In this document: positions 15,412 through 24,437 of the stretch, in pieces
How the letters are laid out: the number at the start of each line of letters is the position of its first letter
How positions within the stretch are numbered: position 1 is the stretch's first letter
From: an uncultured Clostridia bacterium
GTDB lineage: Bacteria > Bacillota > Clostridia > Christensenellales > Aristaeellaceae
Reading direction: 5' to 3'
Length of the DNA: 29,475 bases
Assembly: GCA_937934775.1 (NCBI GenBank)
Contig: CALGYL010000228.1
Location: 1 to 29,475, forward strand
Translations under genes and position numbers: made by a program
The notes under the pieces: generated by a model
What the model was told of the DNA's origin: nothing
Database searches by the model: none
What the model saw: only the letters and a program-made list of their open reading frames with translations

Positions 15412-16974
15412 TTAGGAATTGTGTTTCAGTCTCCCTCCAGAACGAGCACCGGGGTTCCACCGCATCTCAAAAACGCATCCCCTTTTATCCTCGCCGTCGC
15501 GCAGCGTGATCGTACCCCTCATTCTCTCGACGATCTGCCTGGTCACGCTCAAGCCCAGTCCGCTGCCGCCGTCCTGCGCGCGGGCGGTGTCGGCTCGGTA
15601 AAACCGGTCAAAGACCTTCCCTTTCTGCGCTTCAGGGATGCCCGGTCCGTCATCTCTGACGGTGAGGCAAACAATTTGTCTTTCCTGCGCGACGCGCACT
15701 GCGATATGCCCGCCGGGCTGGGTGTAGCGGATTGCGTTGTCCAGAAGCGCCGTCAGCGCCTGGCGAAGCCTGCCCGCATCGCCCCGGATCCAGGCGGACT
15801 GGAGTTCTTCGGCCAGTTCGACGGGTTTGCGCTCCGCAAGCGGGCGCATGGCGGCGACGGTCTGCCGAACCGCTTCCGCTACGTCCACCAGTTCATCCGC
15901 AAACGAGAGCTTTCCAGCGTCGGCGCGGGCCAGATCCGTCAGATCACTGACGAGGCGGCCCATCCGGATGCTCTCCTGCTCGATGGATTCGAGGAACGGC
16001 GAGAATTCGCCCAGTTCCGCGTCTTTGAGCACCTCCGCGTTCGCCCGGAGCGCCGCAACCGGCGTCCTGAGTTCGTGTGACGCGGCGGCGACAAAGGCGC
16101 GCTGCTGCTCGATTGACGCCTCCACCGGCCGGACCGCGCGCTTGCTCAGAAACAGGCTGGCCCCGCCCACCAGGATCAGGCCGCCCATCGCGCAGCCCAG
16201 GAACAGCCATCTCAGGCGGCTCCGCGCCGCCAGTTCCTCCGCTCGGTCCTGAAGCACCAGAAGCATAGCGCCTTTATCACCGTTGATTACCGTCGCCGAG
16301 ACGCGATAGGACTTGCCGCCCGCATCCACCAGCAGGTTCGGGAAACCGTAGGCAATGGAAACGGTCTGCGCCTCGCCGCTGATCGTAGTTTCCGAGGCCG
16401 AATAGGTGCTTCCAGAAACAACGACGGAGGGGCCGGACAATTCCACGGAAACTGTGCCGTTCACAGCAGGTGTTGCCTGCGCGGTTATCTCCCCGGACGG
16501 CGCCGCGCTTTGCACTGCGCTGGGCCGCTTTTCCGTGCTGGACACAGTCACCTGCCCTTCGCCGGTATCCGCGATCAGTATTTTCCGGTACAGAATATCG
16601 CTCTCAACGGGCGAAGCGTACACATTCAAATCCATGCGCTTTGCTTCGCTTTCAACCTGCGCGCGCGCCGCGTTCATCGCAATGGTCAGATCCATTTTGT
16701 CACGCTCCACCGCTTCGCCCGCGAGAACCGCCTTGCCGCCGCCTTCATAGTAGATGGAGAGACTGTTCTTGGTGGCATAGGCGATGCCCACGTTTCCTGG
16801 GTTTGAATCGATCGCGGTAAAAAGCCCAGATGACGAGTTGGCCAGGTCCTGTTCATACTGCCGGACCAGCATGTCGTCGGAGACCCCAAGTGCGACCAGC
16901 GCCATCGCCAGCAATATCGCGCCGGAGATCGCCGCGTTGAGGATCGCCATATGCCTCCGCAAGCGTGCAAGCAT
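15412..16974 (-). CDS. Sensor histidine kinase of a two-component system
   Basis: A 520-residue membrane kinase: transmembrane helix at about residues 12-33, a large external Ser/Thr-rich sensor region, second helix at about residues 255-275, then HisKA with AAASHELRTPVAALR (phosphorylated His), the N-box LLDNAIRYT, and ATP-binding boxes DDGPGIPE, FDRFYR and GSGLGLSV. It should phosphorylate the response regulator encoded 15 bases upstream. The ATG at 16972-16974 follows GGGAGG at 9 bases. The sensor region resembles nothing I can name. The gene and its partner lie directly downstream of the transporter locus, which may be the regulated target, but this is inference. The kinase is of the PhoR/OmpR-partner class. 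Confidence 0.92.
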   Translation of the reverse strand: MLARLRRHMAILNAAISGAILLAMALVALGVSDDMLVRQYEQDLANSSSGLFTAIDSNPGNVGIAYATKNSLSIYYEGGGKAVLAGEAVERDKMDLTIAMNAARAQVESEAKRMDLNVYASPVESDILYRKILIADTGEGQVTVSSTEKRPSAVQSAAPSGEITAQATPAVNGTVSVELSGPSVVVSGSTYSASETTISGEAQTVSIAYGFPNLLVDAGGKSYRVSATVINGDKGAMLLVLQDRAEELAARSRLRWLFLGCAMGGLILVGGASLFLSKRAVRPVEASIEQQRAFVAAASHELRTPVAALRANAEVLKDAELGEFSPFLESIEQESIRMGRLVSDLTDLARADAGKLSFADELVDVAEAVRQTVAAMRPLAERKPVELAEELQSAWIRGDAGRLRQALTALLDNAIRYTQPGGHIAVRVAQERQIVCLTVRDDGPGIPEAQKGKVFDRFYRADTARAQDGGSGLGLSVTRQIVERMRGTITLRDGEDKRGCVFEMRWNPGARSGGRLKHNS

Positions 16975-16989
16975 TTCTCTACGCCTCCC

Positions 16990-17658
16990 TTAACCCTGAA
17001 ACCGGTATCCGACGCCGCGGACCGTCCGGATGACGGCCTCGCTGCCAACCTCGCGGAGGTGCCTGCGCAGAAAATGTACCGTAATGTCGAGGTTTCCCCC
17101 TTCTACAATGCTGCCCGCCCAGATCCGGTCGAGCAGCAGATCCCTCGGCAGAACCTGTCCCCTGTTTCGCATCAGGGTTTCCATCAGCGCGCCCTCCCGC
17201 CGGGAAAGGGAAACCGTCGTTTCTCCGCGCTGGAGCGACAACTGCCGGGTATTGAACGTCAACCCGCCGCACACGACCACCGGCGCTTCCAGAACCGGCG
17301 GACGGCGGCCCAGCGCCCGGACGCGGGCCATCAGCTCATCCATCGCAAAGGGTTTTACAAGGTAATCGTCCGCACCGGCGTCAAGGCCCGTCACGCGGTC
17401 GTCGATGCCGTCCATCGCCGTGAGGAGGAGGACCGGCGTTATGTCTCCGCCCGCCCGGACGCGCTTTAGGATTTCTACGCCCTCGAGGCCCGGCAGCATG
17501 CGGTCAAGAAGCACCAGATCAAACGGGCCCTCGCCTGTCATCGCGTCGAGCCCGGAGAGCCCATCCGCCCGGCATTCCACCGTAAACCCGTCTTTCTTCA
17601 GCCGGTATTCCACGGCGCGAGAGAGATTTTTGTCATCCTCAATCAGAAGAATGCGCAC
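16990..17658 (-). CDS. OmpR-family DNA-binding response regulator
   Basis: A 222-residue regulator: receiver domain with the acidic pair IEDD, phospho-acceptor in VLLDRMLPG, LLTAMD and the conserved Lys in YLVKPF, then a winged-helix output domain with LSRREGALMETLMRNRGQV, LDITVHFLRRHLRE and the end VRGVGYRFQG. The start is GTG at 17656-17658, after AAGGAGAG; the longer open frame upstream crosses the promoter and is not used. An extended -10 promoter lies 50 bases upstream. It forms an operon with the following histidine kinase gene. Confidence 0.93.
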   Translation of the reverse strand: MRILLIEDDKNLSRAVEYRLKKDGFTVECRADGLSGLDAMTGEGPFDLVLLDRMLPGLEGVEILKRVRAGGDITPVLLLTAMDGIDDRVTGLDAGADDYLVKPFAMDELMARVRALGRRPPVLEAPVVVCGGLTFNTRQLSLQRGETTVSLSRREGALMETLMRNRGQVLPRDLLLDRIWAGSIVEGGNLDITVHFLRRHLREVGSEAVIRTVRGVGYRFQG

Positions 17659-17709
17659 GTTTGCGTCTCTCCTTCCACCGCGTTTGGGATGCGCGGAGGT
17701 TTCAATCCT

Positions 17710-17718
17710 ATTATAGCA
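17710..17718 (-). promoter_or_regulatory. Extended -10 promoter of the two-component operon
   Basis: On the minus strand TATAAT (17710-17715) is preceded by TGC, giving the extended TGN -10 element; the -35 region is poor. It lies about 50 bases before the GTG start of the response regulator. Confidence 0.6.
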
Positions 17719-17756
17719 CAAAGCGGCGACCTGCGAGGCCGCCGGAGCCTTGGGAA

Positions 17757-17777
17757 GAAGGCGGGTTTTCCGCCTTC
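17757..17777 (-). terminator. Hairpin after the solute-binding protein gene
   Basis: GAAGGCGG (17757-17764), a 5-base loop, CCGCCTTC (17770-17777), extended by GGGA/TCCC after one mismatch. It separates the end of the transporter locus from the two-component promoter. Without a T-run on either side, termination would be imperfect. Confidence 0.45.
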
Positions 17778-17820
17778 CTCCCAGTAACAAACCGGATGAG
17801 CTTTCCAAGCCGCTCTGCGA

Positions 17821-20151
17821 TTATTCGTTCAGGTACGCCGTCGCTCGCGCGGCCATCGCGCGCGCCGCGTCTGACGCGGAGGCGGTTCCGTCAAAGAACG
17901 GCTTGGTCTCCTCCGTAAGGAAGGACAATAGCGTCTCGTCGGACAGCGCGGAGGTATGCAGCCGGTCGCACAGCGCGCGCAGCGCGTCCCAGCAGGCGTC
18001 GTCGGGCTGGACGAGCGTCAGCGGCGTGCTGCCGTCCAGCGAGATGCCCATCGTAACATCTTTGTTTTTCGCAAGCGCCTTGGCATTTTCGATCACCTTG
18101 TCCAGCGAGGCTGCCACTGTGGGCAGGCCCTCCGATTGATCCAGTTCCTGCAAATTCGGGGTGAAAATGCTCCGAATGAACGCCTCCGCCAAATCCTTAT
18201 GGCCCGTCCATGCGCTGACGCCCATCCGAAGCGACGGGGTATAGGTCGAACCCGCGCCGCCGACGGAGGGCATGAGGACGGGCAGCGCGTCCTTTTCACC
18301 CGAGACGGTATAGTAGATCGCCGCCTGCATCGTTGACGCGATTTCTCCGGGCGCAAGCGCGGTCGAACCGTTCATCAGCGCCTGCAGTTCTTCCATGTTC
18401 AGATCACCCGCGGTGGATTCGTCCGGCTGTTCCGCCTGCGCCATGTACAGGCCGTCCACCACGTTCAGGAACGAAGCGAACGCCTCCGAATCGAAGCGAA
18501 GGTTCCCGGATTCGTCCCGGAAGGCGTCGCCGCTCGCGGGAAACAGGAGTCTGAGCCAGTCCTCCGGCGTGCGCCCGTACATCGGCGTCTGGCCGTCCGC
18601 AAACGGGAGGTTCAGAATGCTCTGAAGGTCCGTCACCTTGCCCGCCTGATCCCGCCGCCCCCAAAGCGTTGTGAACGCGAACTGCGCAGGAAGCGCGTAG
18701 ATTTTCCCGTCCGGGGCTTTGCTGCCGGAAAGAATGCCGGGCAGAATGCCCAGATCGCCGGAGAATTCCGTCAAATCCTGGAGCACGCCCTTTTCAGTAT
18801 ACTTATCCGCCGGAAGCCCGTCCAGCACCAGCACGTCGCCGCCGTTCCCGGCGAGAAGATCCGTATTCAGCGCGCGGACCGCGTCCTCCACCGGCGTTTG
18901 ATCGTCGTTTTCCTCCAGCTTCGCGTTCAGATTCACGTTGAGTTCCGGATGCGCGCGCTGGAATTCGCTGACCGCCTTGCGCAGCTTGGCGCTGGCCCGA
19001 AGCGCCGTAACGGTGAAATTCTCCCGGTTTGACAGGTCGAGATTCAGATCGAACACATAGGCCACAAGGCGCGCGGATTCTTCGCTCTCCGTTCCGCCAA
19101 AGCCGATGTTGGTACTGCCGCCGCTTGAGAAGACATACACGCCGTTTCCGCCGCCCAGCATCGCAACCAGCGTACCGCTCTTCAACGCGCAAAGGCCGCT
19201 CAGTGTTTCGGAGGGGTCACCGAAGGCGTAATTCGACGCGTCGGCGATCTTTTCAAAGCTTTCGCCGCCGGGCGCCAACCGCAGAATGCCCGCGGTTGAG
19301 AGGATGTAGACGGCCCCATCCCCCGAAACGGCGATGGGATTTCCGAACGCGGCGGACAGGGGAACGCTGCGCGTCTGCGCGCCGTCCACGGCATACTGGG
19401 TGAGCGAGTCCCTTCGCTGCAGCCACAGACTGCCTGCACCGGAAGCCATGCCGAACGCATCATCCCCTTCGACATCCGTCTGCTTTTCGCCTGATTCATC
19501 GTACAAGGAAACGCCCGTTCCCAGTTCCATCGCCGCCGCCCTGCGCCCGGAAAGCGCGCGGACAGACGAAAACATACCGGAAATCTCGCACGTTGACGCC
19601 GTGCCGCCATCCGGATTCATCCAGGCGAGAACGATCTTCCTGTCGTCCGAAGAAACCATCTGAACCGCCGTCGCGCTCTGCGCATCGGCCGCTTCATCCG
19701 ATTGCGCATCCGGTTCGCCGGGCGCCTGCGTGCTGTCGGATGCTCCTACGGCATCCTTGGATGAGGCAGCGGACGCGGAGGATGCTGAGGCGTCCGCCGA
19801 CATTCCCCCAGATGTCTGGTTTTGCGGCTCACAGACGGCCATCAACTGCCCGTCAGGCGCGTAATCGATCGAAGTGACGTAGCCCGGCGCGGCAAGCGGC
19901 GTGACAGTGGGTTGCGCGTCAGGGTCCGTCCAGGCGATCAATGCCCATGCGCGCGTGTCCTCCCGGGCAGCCGCGACCGCGAATCCGCCGTCCGGCGTCG
20001 TAACCGGCGGCGTCGCGGCCGTGTATCCGTCGGGAAGTTGGATTTCCTTCTCGACATACCCGCCGGTCGCTTTTTGCGCCAAGGCAGGCACGCTGAGTCC
20101 GCCGACGATCAGCGCAAGGGCCAGGAATAGATGCAGAAAATGCCGTTTCAT
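17821..20151 (-). CDS. Secreted protein fusing a propeller-like region to an ABC solute-binding fold
   Basis: A 776-residue exported protein. The signal peptide (residues 1-25, ending VPALA-Q) has no lipobox Cys, unlike most Gram-positive solute-binding proteins. Residues about 30-355 are beta-rich with repeated phrases of propeller type (YVTSIDYAPDGQLMAV, PIAVSGDGAVYILSTAGILRL), interrupted at about 110-160 by a Ser/Ala/Asp-rich low-complexity insert. From about residue 375 the protein follows the family-1 extracellular solute-binding fold (TALRASAKLRKAVSEFQRAH, DVLVLDGLPADKY, GKIYALPAQF). The start at 20149-20151 follows AGGGAGG. It is the last gene of the locus, 47 bases after the MacB-like gene. 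A sugar or similar ligand is likely from the permease family; the role of the N-terminal half is unknown. Confidence 0.82.
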   Translation of the reverse strand: MKRHFLHLFLALALIVGGLSVPALAQKATGGYVEKEIQLPDGYTAATPPVTTPDGGFAVAAAREDTRAWALIAWTDPDAQPTVTPLAAPGYVTSIDYAPDGQLMAVCEPQNQTSGGMSADASASSASAASSKDAVGASDSTQAPGEPDAQSDEAADAQSATAVQMVSSDDRKIVLAWMNPDGGTASTCEISGMFSSVRALSGRRAAAMELGTGVSLYDESGEKQTDVEGDDAFGMASGAGSLWLQRRDSLTQYAVDGAQTRSVPLSAAFGNPIAVSGDGAVYILSTAGILRLAPGGESFEKIADASNYAFGDPSETLSGLCALKSGTLVAMLGGGNGVYVFSSGGSTNIGFGGTESEESARLVAYVFDLNLDLSNRENFTVTALRASAKLRKAVSEFQRAHPELNVNLNAKLEENDDQTPVEDAVRALNTDLLAGNGGDVLVLDGLPADKYTEKGVLQDLTEFSGDLGILPGILSGSKAPDGKIYALPAQFAFTTLWGRRDQAGKVTDLQSILNLPFADGQTPMYGRTPEDWLRLLFPASGDAFRDESGNLRFDSEAFASFLNVVDGLYMAQAEQPDESTAGDLNMEELQALMNGSTALAPGEIASTMQAAIYYTVSGEKDALPVLMPSVGGAGSTYTPSLRMGVSAWTGHKDLAEAFIRSIFTPNLQELDQSEGLPTVAASLDKVIENAKALAKNKDVTMGISLDGSTPLTLVQPDDACWDALRALCDRLHTSALSDETLLSFLTEETKPFFDGTASASDAARAMAARATAYLNE

Positions 20152-20198
20152 GATGATACCTCCCTTTTTTGTGTCTGTTTGCGCCGCGACAGGACGGT

Positions 20199-21584
20199 TT
20201 ACCATGCCGCGCGCAGGATCGCATCGAGGACAGAAAAGTTGAGTGAGCATGCAACCGAAAAGAGCACGGGCGGCCACAGATCCGCGCCTTCCGTATCGGG
20301 CGTCAGACCGATGCGGAGAGCGAGCCAGGCCGCGACGGGGGTGAAGAGGCATACGGCGGGAATCAGCCAGCGCATGGCGCTGTGCAGAGCGGCGCGGCCG
20401 GAAAACGCGCTCTGCCGGAACGCCCGAAACGAGAACCAGACAGCGGGCAGCGCGAAAAATGCCGCAAGACAGGAAAGCGCCGCGAGGTTTTTAAGCGCCA
20501 GATCCTGCCTGGGCACAGCGCGAAGAGCGCTCTCGGCCGTGTTCGACATAAATCCGCGCAGAAGTTCGGGCCAGAACCCCAGATCCGACCAGCGCGAGGG
20601 AATGCACGCGGGCGGAAGGCGCGCGGCGTGGGCAAACGGCAGGAGAACCCCCACCGCAAGAAGCGCGATGAGCGCCGCGGGGAAATACCCCGCCGTAAGC
20701 ATCCCAACCATGCGGCCGGTGCCTATGCGCCGGTCCGTGCGAAGCAGGGGGAGCCGCGCCGACGCCGCGCCGACTCGCCGGACGGACTCCGACGCCAACC
20801 GCAGCGCCGCAAGAACTGACAAAAGCAGCTGTGGAAGACTGGCGGCAAAGGCGAATAGAGCCTTTGTCTGCATACGGTTTTCCGTCCGGTCCGGCGCGGC
20901 CACACCCGCCTTGGAGAGCCAGCCTTCCAGCGCCGCGCCGAGGTCGCCTGTATATCCCTCCTGAAACAGACAATCCAGCCCCTCCGCGGTGGGCGCTTTC
21001 TCTTTTTCATCAACCGGAAGCGCGGATGCGGGCAGAATTGCAAGCCCCCGACCGGGGTCCGCGGCCGGTGCCAAAGCGCCTTTCGGCAGTTCGAACACGC
21101 AGGCCACGGTGAACTTTTTGCCCTCGCACGCCACCGTCTGGCCCAGAATGTCGGTGGAACCCAGAAGCTTTTCCGCGGCGTCCCGGCTCAGCGCGACAAC
21201 GCTTTCATCCCCAAAGACCGGCAGGCTGCCGGACACCTCCTTCAGGTCCCAGACCGCCTCCGTCGGCCCGTCCACCCACAGCGCGTCCACCGAAAGAACC
21301 CCGTTCGTCGATTCCGTGCGCAGCTCGGCCTTTTTCGCCCTCCATGCCGCGATTTCCGCCACCGGTTCGCCACGCTCGTCCACCGCCTGCTCCTGAACGC
21401 GCCGGATCTCGGAGAATCCCGGCCCATCCCCATCGTAATCCCCCGACAGAACCGCGTCGTGCGGGAAAGCCATAAGCAGTGCGCTCCGGGAAAAAACCAT
21501 CAGAAAGACTGCCAGCGCGAGCCAGATCGCGCCGCACAGCGCGCGCCTGTTCATGTAGGAGGCGCATTTCGTCTCCGTGTTCAT
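20199..21584 (-). CDS. MacB/FtsX-like membrane protein (periplasmic-core type), no ATPase domain
   Basis: A 461-residue protein with one transmembrane helix near the N-terminus (about residues 13-37), a roughly 200-residue external domain resembling a MacB-type periplasmic core (SVVALSRDAAEKLLG, then GQTVACEGKKFTVACVF), and four to five hydrophobic helices in the C-terminal half. This order is that of MacB/FtsX-type permeases, though the C-terminal helices are divergent and I would not insist on FtsX. The ATG at 21582-21584 overlaps the stop of the upstream HlyD-like gene by 4 bases (ATGA). MacB-type permeases work with a MacA/HlyD adaptor and an ATPase; here the adaptor gene is adjacent but no ATPase is. 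The family call is moderate. Confidence 0.62.
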   Translation of the reverse strand: MNTETKCASYMNRRALCGAIWLALAVFLMVFSRSALLMAFPHDAVLSGDYDGDGPGFSEIRRVQEQAVDERGEPVAEIAAWRAKKAELRTESTNGVLSVDALWVDGPTEAVWDLKEVSGSLPVFGDESVVALSRDAAEKLLGSTDILGQTVACEGKKFTVACVFELPKGALAPAADPGRGLAILPASALPVDEKEKAPTAEGLDCLFQEGYTGDLGAALEGWLSKAGVAAPDRTENRMQTKALFAFAASLPQLLLSVLAALRLASESVRRVGAASARLPLLRTDRRIGTGRMVGMLTAGYFPAALIALLAVGVLLPFAHAARLPPACIPSRWSDLGFWPELLRGFMSNTAESALRAVPRQDLALKNLAALSCLAAFFALPAVWFSFRAFRQSAFSGRAALHSAMRWLIPAVCLFTPVAAWLALRIGLTPDTEGADLWPPVLFSVACSLNFSVLDAILRAAW

Positions 21585-23458
21585 TCGACATTCACCCGGT
21601 CACCGTCGTGCAGTTCCCGATCGCTGCGCGCCGCCAGCCTGTCGCGCCCCGCCACGCCGCCGGAGACCGCCGCGCGGGTAGAATCCTTGTCCAGCACCTG
21701 CACGTTCGCGCGCTTCACCCGCGTTTCCGTGCCCAGCGCGCCGTCCGACTCGGTGAGCGCGTACACAAAGTAGCCCATGTCGTCCTTTCGCAGCGCGCTG
21801 AGCGGCACGATCGTCTCATAGTTCTTCGTGCGCTTTTTAATCGCCATCGAGGCCGTCATGCCCGGCTGTCCGGCCCCGCCCGGAAGCTGAAAAAGCAGAT
21901 CGTACTTTCCTTTGTCGTCGGCGGACGGCGCAATAGAGAGGATTTTACATTCATAAAGATCGCCGCCCAGGCTGATTTCCGCGGTGTCGCCCGCCTTGAC
22001 GAGGCCGGCCTCCTCCTCGCTGACCGGAATCCAAACCTCCAGCCCATCGCCCGGCCGGCTGATCGTCAGCCCGGCTTCGTCCGGGGACGCGACTTTTCCG
22101 GGCTTCATGTCGCAGCTGGCGACCTGTCCGGAATACGGCGCGGCCACGACGCCGTCTGCCGCGGCGGCTTCTTCGATCCGTTCCAGTTCGGCCTGCTTTT
22201 GCAGAATTGCGGCGTCGTTGTTGGCCGCGTCGAGCGCCTGCCCATGCCATTCGCTCTCCGCTTTCCTGAGCGCCGCTTCCGCCTCCTCAACCGCCTTCTC
22301 CGCATCGCTGACCGCCTTGTCGCGGTCGTACATTGCCGTTTCCAGCGCGGCGGTCTTTTCATCCAGTTCCGTTTCGGCGGAGGACAATTCGCTCTTGTCG
22401 CTGGACACCTTGCGCTCGACCGCCCGCACGACCTCCGGCGCGTTCGCGGCCGCGGCCTGATAGCCTGCTTCCGCCGCAGAATCTTCGGAACGGGCGGCAT
22501 CCAGTTCCCGCAGGGCTTTCAGGTAATCGCGGATGCCGGACAGCGCGTCGCGGCGGTGGATCGCGCCGTCAAGATCTTTTTTTTCCTCCTTGGCCTTGCG
22601 CTGTGCCTTCTTCAGCGCCGCATTCGCTTCGGCGAAGCCTTCCGTGCCCTTCGCGGCCTCCAGAGCCGCCTGCGCGTTTTCCAGTTCCCGCTTTGACGCG
22701 TCAGAACTGGCCTGCGCTTCGACCACGTCTTTTACGAACTCCTGATACTTGTTCATCGTCCACCGGGAGACATCGGCGGTGGCCCAAGCGAACGCCTGCC
22801 GCTTTTCCGTGAGTGCCTTCGCTTTCTCGTCCCGCTTGTCCAGCGCATCCTTCAGATACGCCCGCCAGGCATCCTCCAGCGCGGCTTCATAGGCGGACTT
22901 CGCCTGGGCAACCCGCGCTTCGGCCTTTACAAGCTGCGCCTGTTTTGAATCGACGGCTTGATCCTGCTCGGCCTTTTTCGCCTCAAGTGCCGCCTTTGCG
23001 CGCGAGTGCGCCGTTTCCGCCTCGCGCACTGCAGCGTCGTGCGGCGCGCCGTCGGCGCTCCCCGCCGCCTTTTCACGGTCGTTTTTCAGTTTGGAAAGCT
23101 CGTTTTGCGCGGTGTCCTTCAATTCTTTTAGCGCCTCCGGGTCCAGCGTGAAGAGCGGATCCCCTTTTTTCACACGTTGGCCGCTGCGCACGTGAACCGC
23201 GCCGACCCGCGCCTTGACCGGGGCGAACACCGGCGTCTCCGTAGCGGCCTTGACCTGCCCGTCCGCGTCGATGCGCTTTTCCAGTGCGCCGCGCTGCGCC
23301 TTCGCCTCGGTCACGATGGGCGTTGAAAGCTCGTTAAGCGCGCGGTTCGCGACCGTCAGCGCCGCCATCACCAGAAGGAAGAGGATGAGCGCCCTGCCCG
23401 CGGCGGTCCGCCTACCCTTTGGCCGCGATTCCTCCTGCGGAATTTCCCGGTCCGTCAT
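21581..23458 (-). CDS. HlyD/MacA-like membrane fusion (adaptor) protein with long coiled coil
   Basis: A 625-residue protein: short cytoplasmic tail, one transmembrane helix at about residues 20-42 (ALILFLLVMAALTVANRAL), a first half-lipoyl motif (FAPVKARVGAVHVRSGQRVKKGD), about 300 residues of charged alpha-helical coiled coil rich in Ala, Lys and Glu, the second half-lipoyl segment (VVAAPYSGQVASCDMKPG) and a beta-barrel region to the C-terminus. The coiled coil is far longer than in typical MacA. HlyD proteins bridge inner-membrane transporters to the outside; in a single-membrane bacterium the adaptor would span the cell wall. The ATG at 23456-23458 follows AAAGGGG. It starts 22 bases after the upstream permease gene. 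Confidence 0.85.
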   Translation of the reverse strand: MTDREIPQEESRPKGRRTAAGRALILFLLVMAALTVANRALNELSTPIVTEAKAQRGALEKRIDADGQVKAATETPVFAPVKARVGAVHVRSGQRVKKGDPLFTLDPEALKELKDTAQNELSKLKNDREKAAGSADGAPHDAAVREAETAHSRAKAALEAKKAEQDQAVDSKQAQLVKAEARVAQAKSAYEAALEDAWRAYLKDALDKRDEKAKALTEKRQAFAWATADVSRWTMNKYQEFVKDVVEAQASSDASKRELENAQAALEAAKGTEGFAEANAALKKAQRKAKEEKKDLDGAIHRRDALSGIRDYLKALRELDAARSEDSAAEAGYQAAAANAPEVVRAVERKVSSDKSELSSAETELDEKTAALETAMYDRDKAVSDAEKAVEEAEAALRKAESEWHGQALDAANNDAAILQKQAELERIEEAAAADGVVAAPYSGQVASCDMKPGKVASPDEAGLTISRPGDGLEVWIPVSEEEAGLVKAGDTAEISLGGDLYECKILSIAPSADDKGKYDLLFQLPGGAGQPGMTASMAIKKRTKNYETIVPLSALRKDDMGYFVYALTESDGALGTETRVKRANVQVLDKDSTRAAVSGGVAGRDRLAARSDRELHDGDRVNVE

Positions 23459-23480
23459 GCCATCAGAACCCCTTTCCGAA

Positions 23481-24437
23481 TTATTCCTTGATGCCCGTCC
23501 GCTGGATGCCCTCCACCAGGTATGTTTCAAAATAGAAGAACAACAGTACCGTCGGGATCAGCGTCAGGATGGACGCGGCCATCGCCACATCCGTATTGCT
23601 CTCGCCGATCCGGGTGAGGTAGAGGGAGAGCGGCCAGGTGGATTGATCCTTGAGAAAGACCATCGGCTGCTCGATCAGATTCCAGTTATCCAGAAAGCTC
23701 AATACGAACAGCGACGCAATGCCCGAAGCCCCCAGCGGCAGCGCGATCGACCGAAAGATGGTCAGTTCGCCCGCGCAGTCGATGCGCGCGCTCTCGATCA
23801 GCTCCCTCGGAATCGTCCGGAAGAACTGCCGTAGCAGGAACACCGCGAAGGTTGAGAACGCACCGGGCAGGATCACCGACCAGGGTGTATCGAGAAGGCC
23901 AAGGCGATGGAGCGTCAGATACGAGGGCACCAAGGTCACCTGAAACGGCATCATCATCAGCGCGATGTAGCCCATGAACAGTGGTTCGCGCCCGGGAAAG
24001 CGGAAATGCGCAAACCCCCAGGCCGCAAGCGTTCCAACCACAAGCTGCCCCAGTACCATCGGCAAAACCATCCGCATCGAATTCCAGAACATCGAAAGAA
24101 ATTTCTCGTTGTCCAGCAGGAGCTTCAGATACTGCTCCGGCGTGGGCAGTACGGGCAGGAGCGTCATATGCGCGTATCCGCCGGCCCCGGTCAATACCGG
24201 CGCGATGCGGGCGGTCAATTCGCTCTTGCCCATCAACGATCCGCCAAGCGTCAGGAGGAGCGGCAGAAGCGTAACCGCGGCCATCGCCCACATCAGAGCC
24301 GAGCGCAGCGCGGTCCCCGCCGTTCGCGGCGATACGCCCTTGCCGTGAAGCGGATGGAAGCCTTTCCTCGCGCCGAGAGGCCGGTCGCGGAGGCGGACAG
24401 GGCGAGTCTTGCCTCGAAGCGTACGGAAGCCCTTCAT
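23481..24437 (-). CDS. Carbohydrate-type ABC transporter permease (MalG family)
   Basis: A 318-residue inner-membrane protein with about six helices and the ATPase-docking EAA loop (ELIESARIDCAGELTIFRS), characteristic of MalG-type permeases. The first 45 residues are basic and variable. The start ATG at 24435-24437 overlaps the stop of the first permease gene (ATGA), so both subunits are made together. Together they should form a heterodimeric channel taking substrate from a solute-binding protein. No cognate ATPase is encoded here; many Firmicutes share one MsmK-like ATPase between several such permeases, which is a possible explanation. Confidence 0.92.
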   Translation of the reverse strand: MKGFRTLRGKTRPVRLRDRPLGARKGFHPLHGKGVSPRTAGTALRSALMWAMAAVTLLPLLLTLGGSLMGKSELTARIAPVLTGAGGYAHMTLLPVLPTPEQYLKLLLDNEKFLSMFWNSMRMVLPMVLGQLVVGTLAAWGFAHFRFPGREPLFMGYIALMMMPFQVTLVPSYLTLHRLGLLDTPWSVILPGAFSTFAVFLLRQFFRTIPRELIESARIDCAGELTIFRSIALPLGASGIASLFVLSFLDNWNLIEQPMVFLKDQSTWPLSLYLTRIGESNTDVAMAASILTLIPTVLLFFYFETYLVEGIQRTGIKE

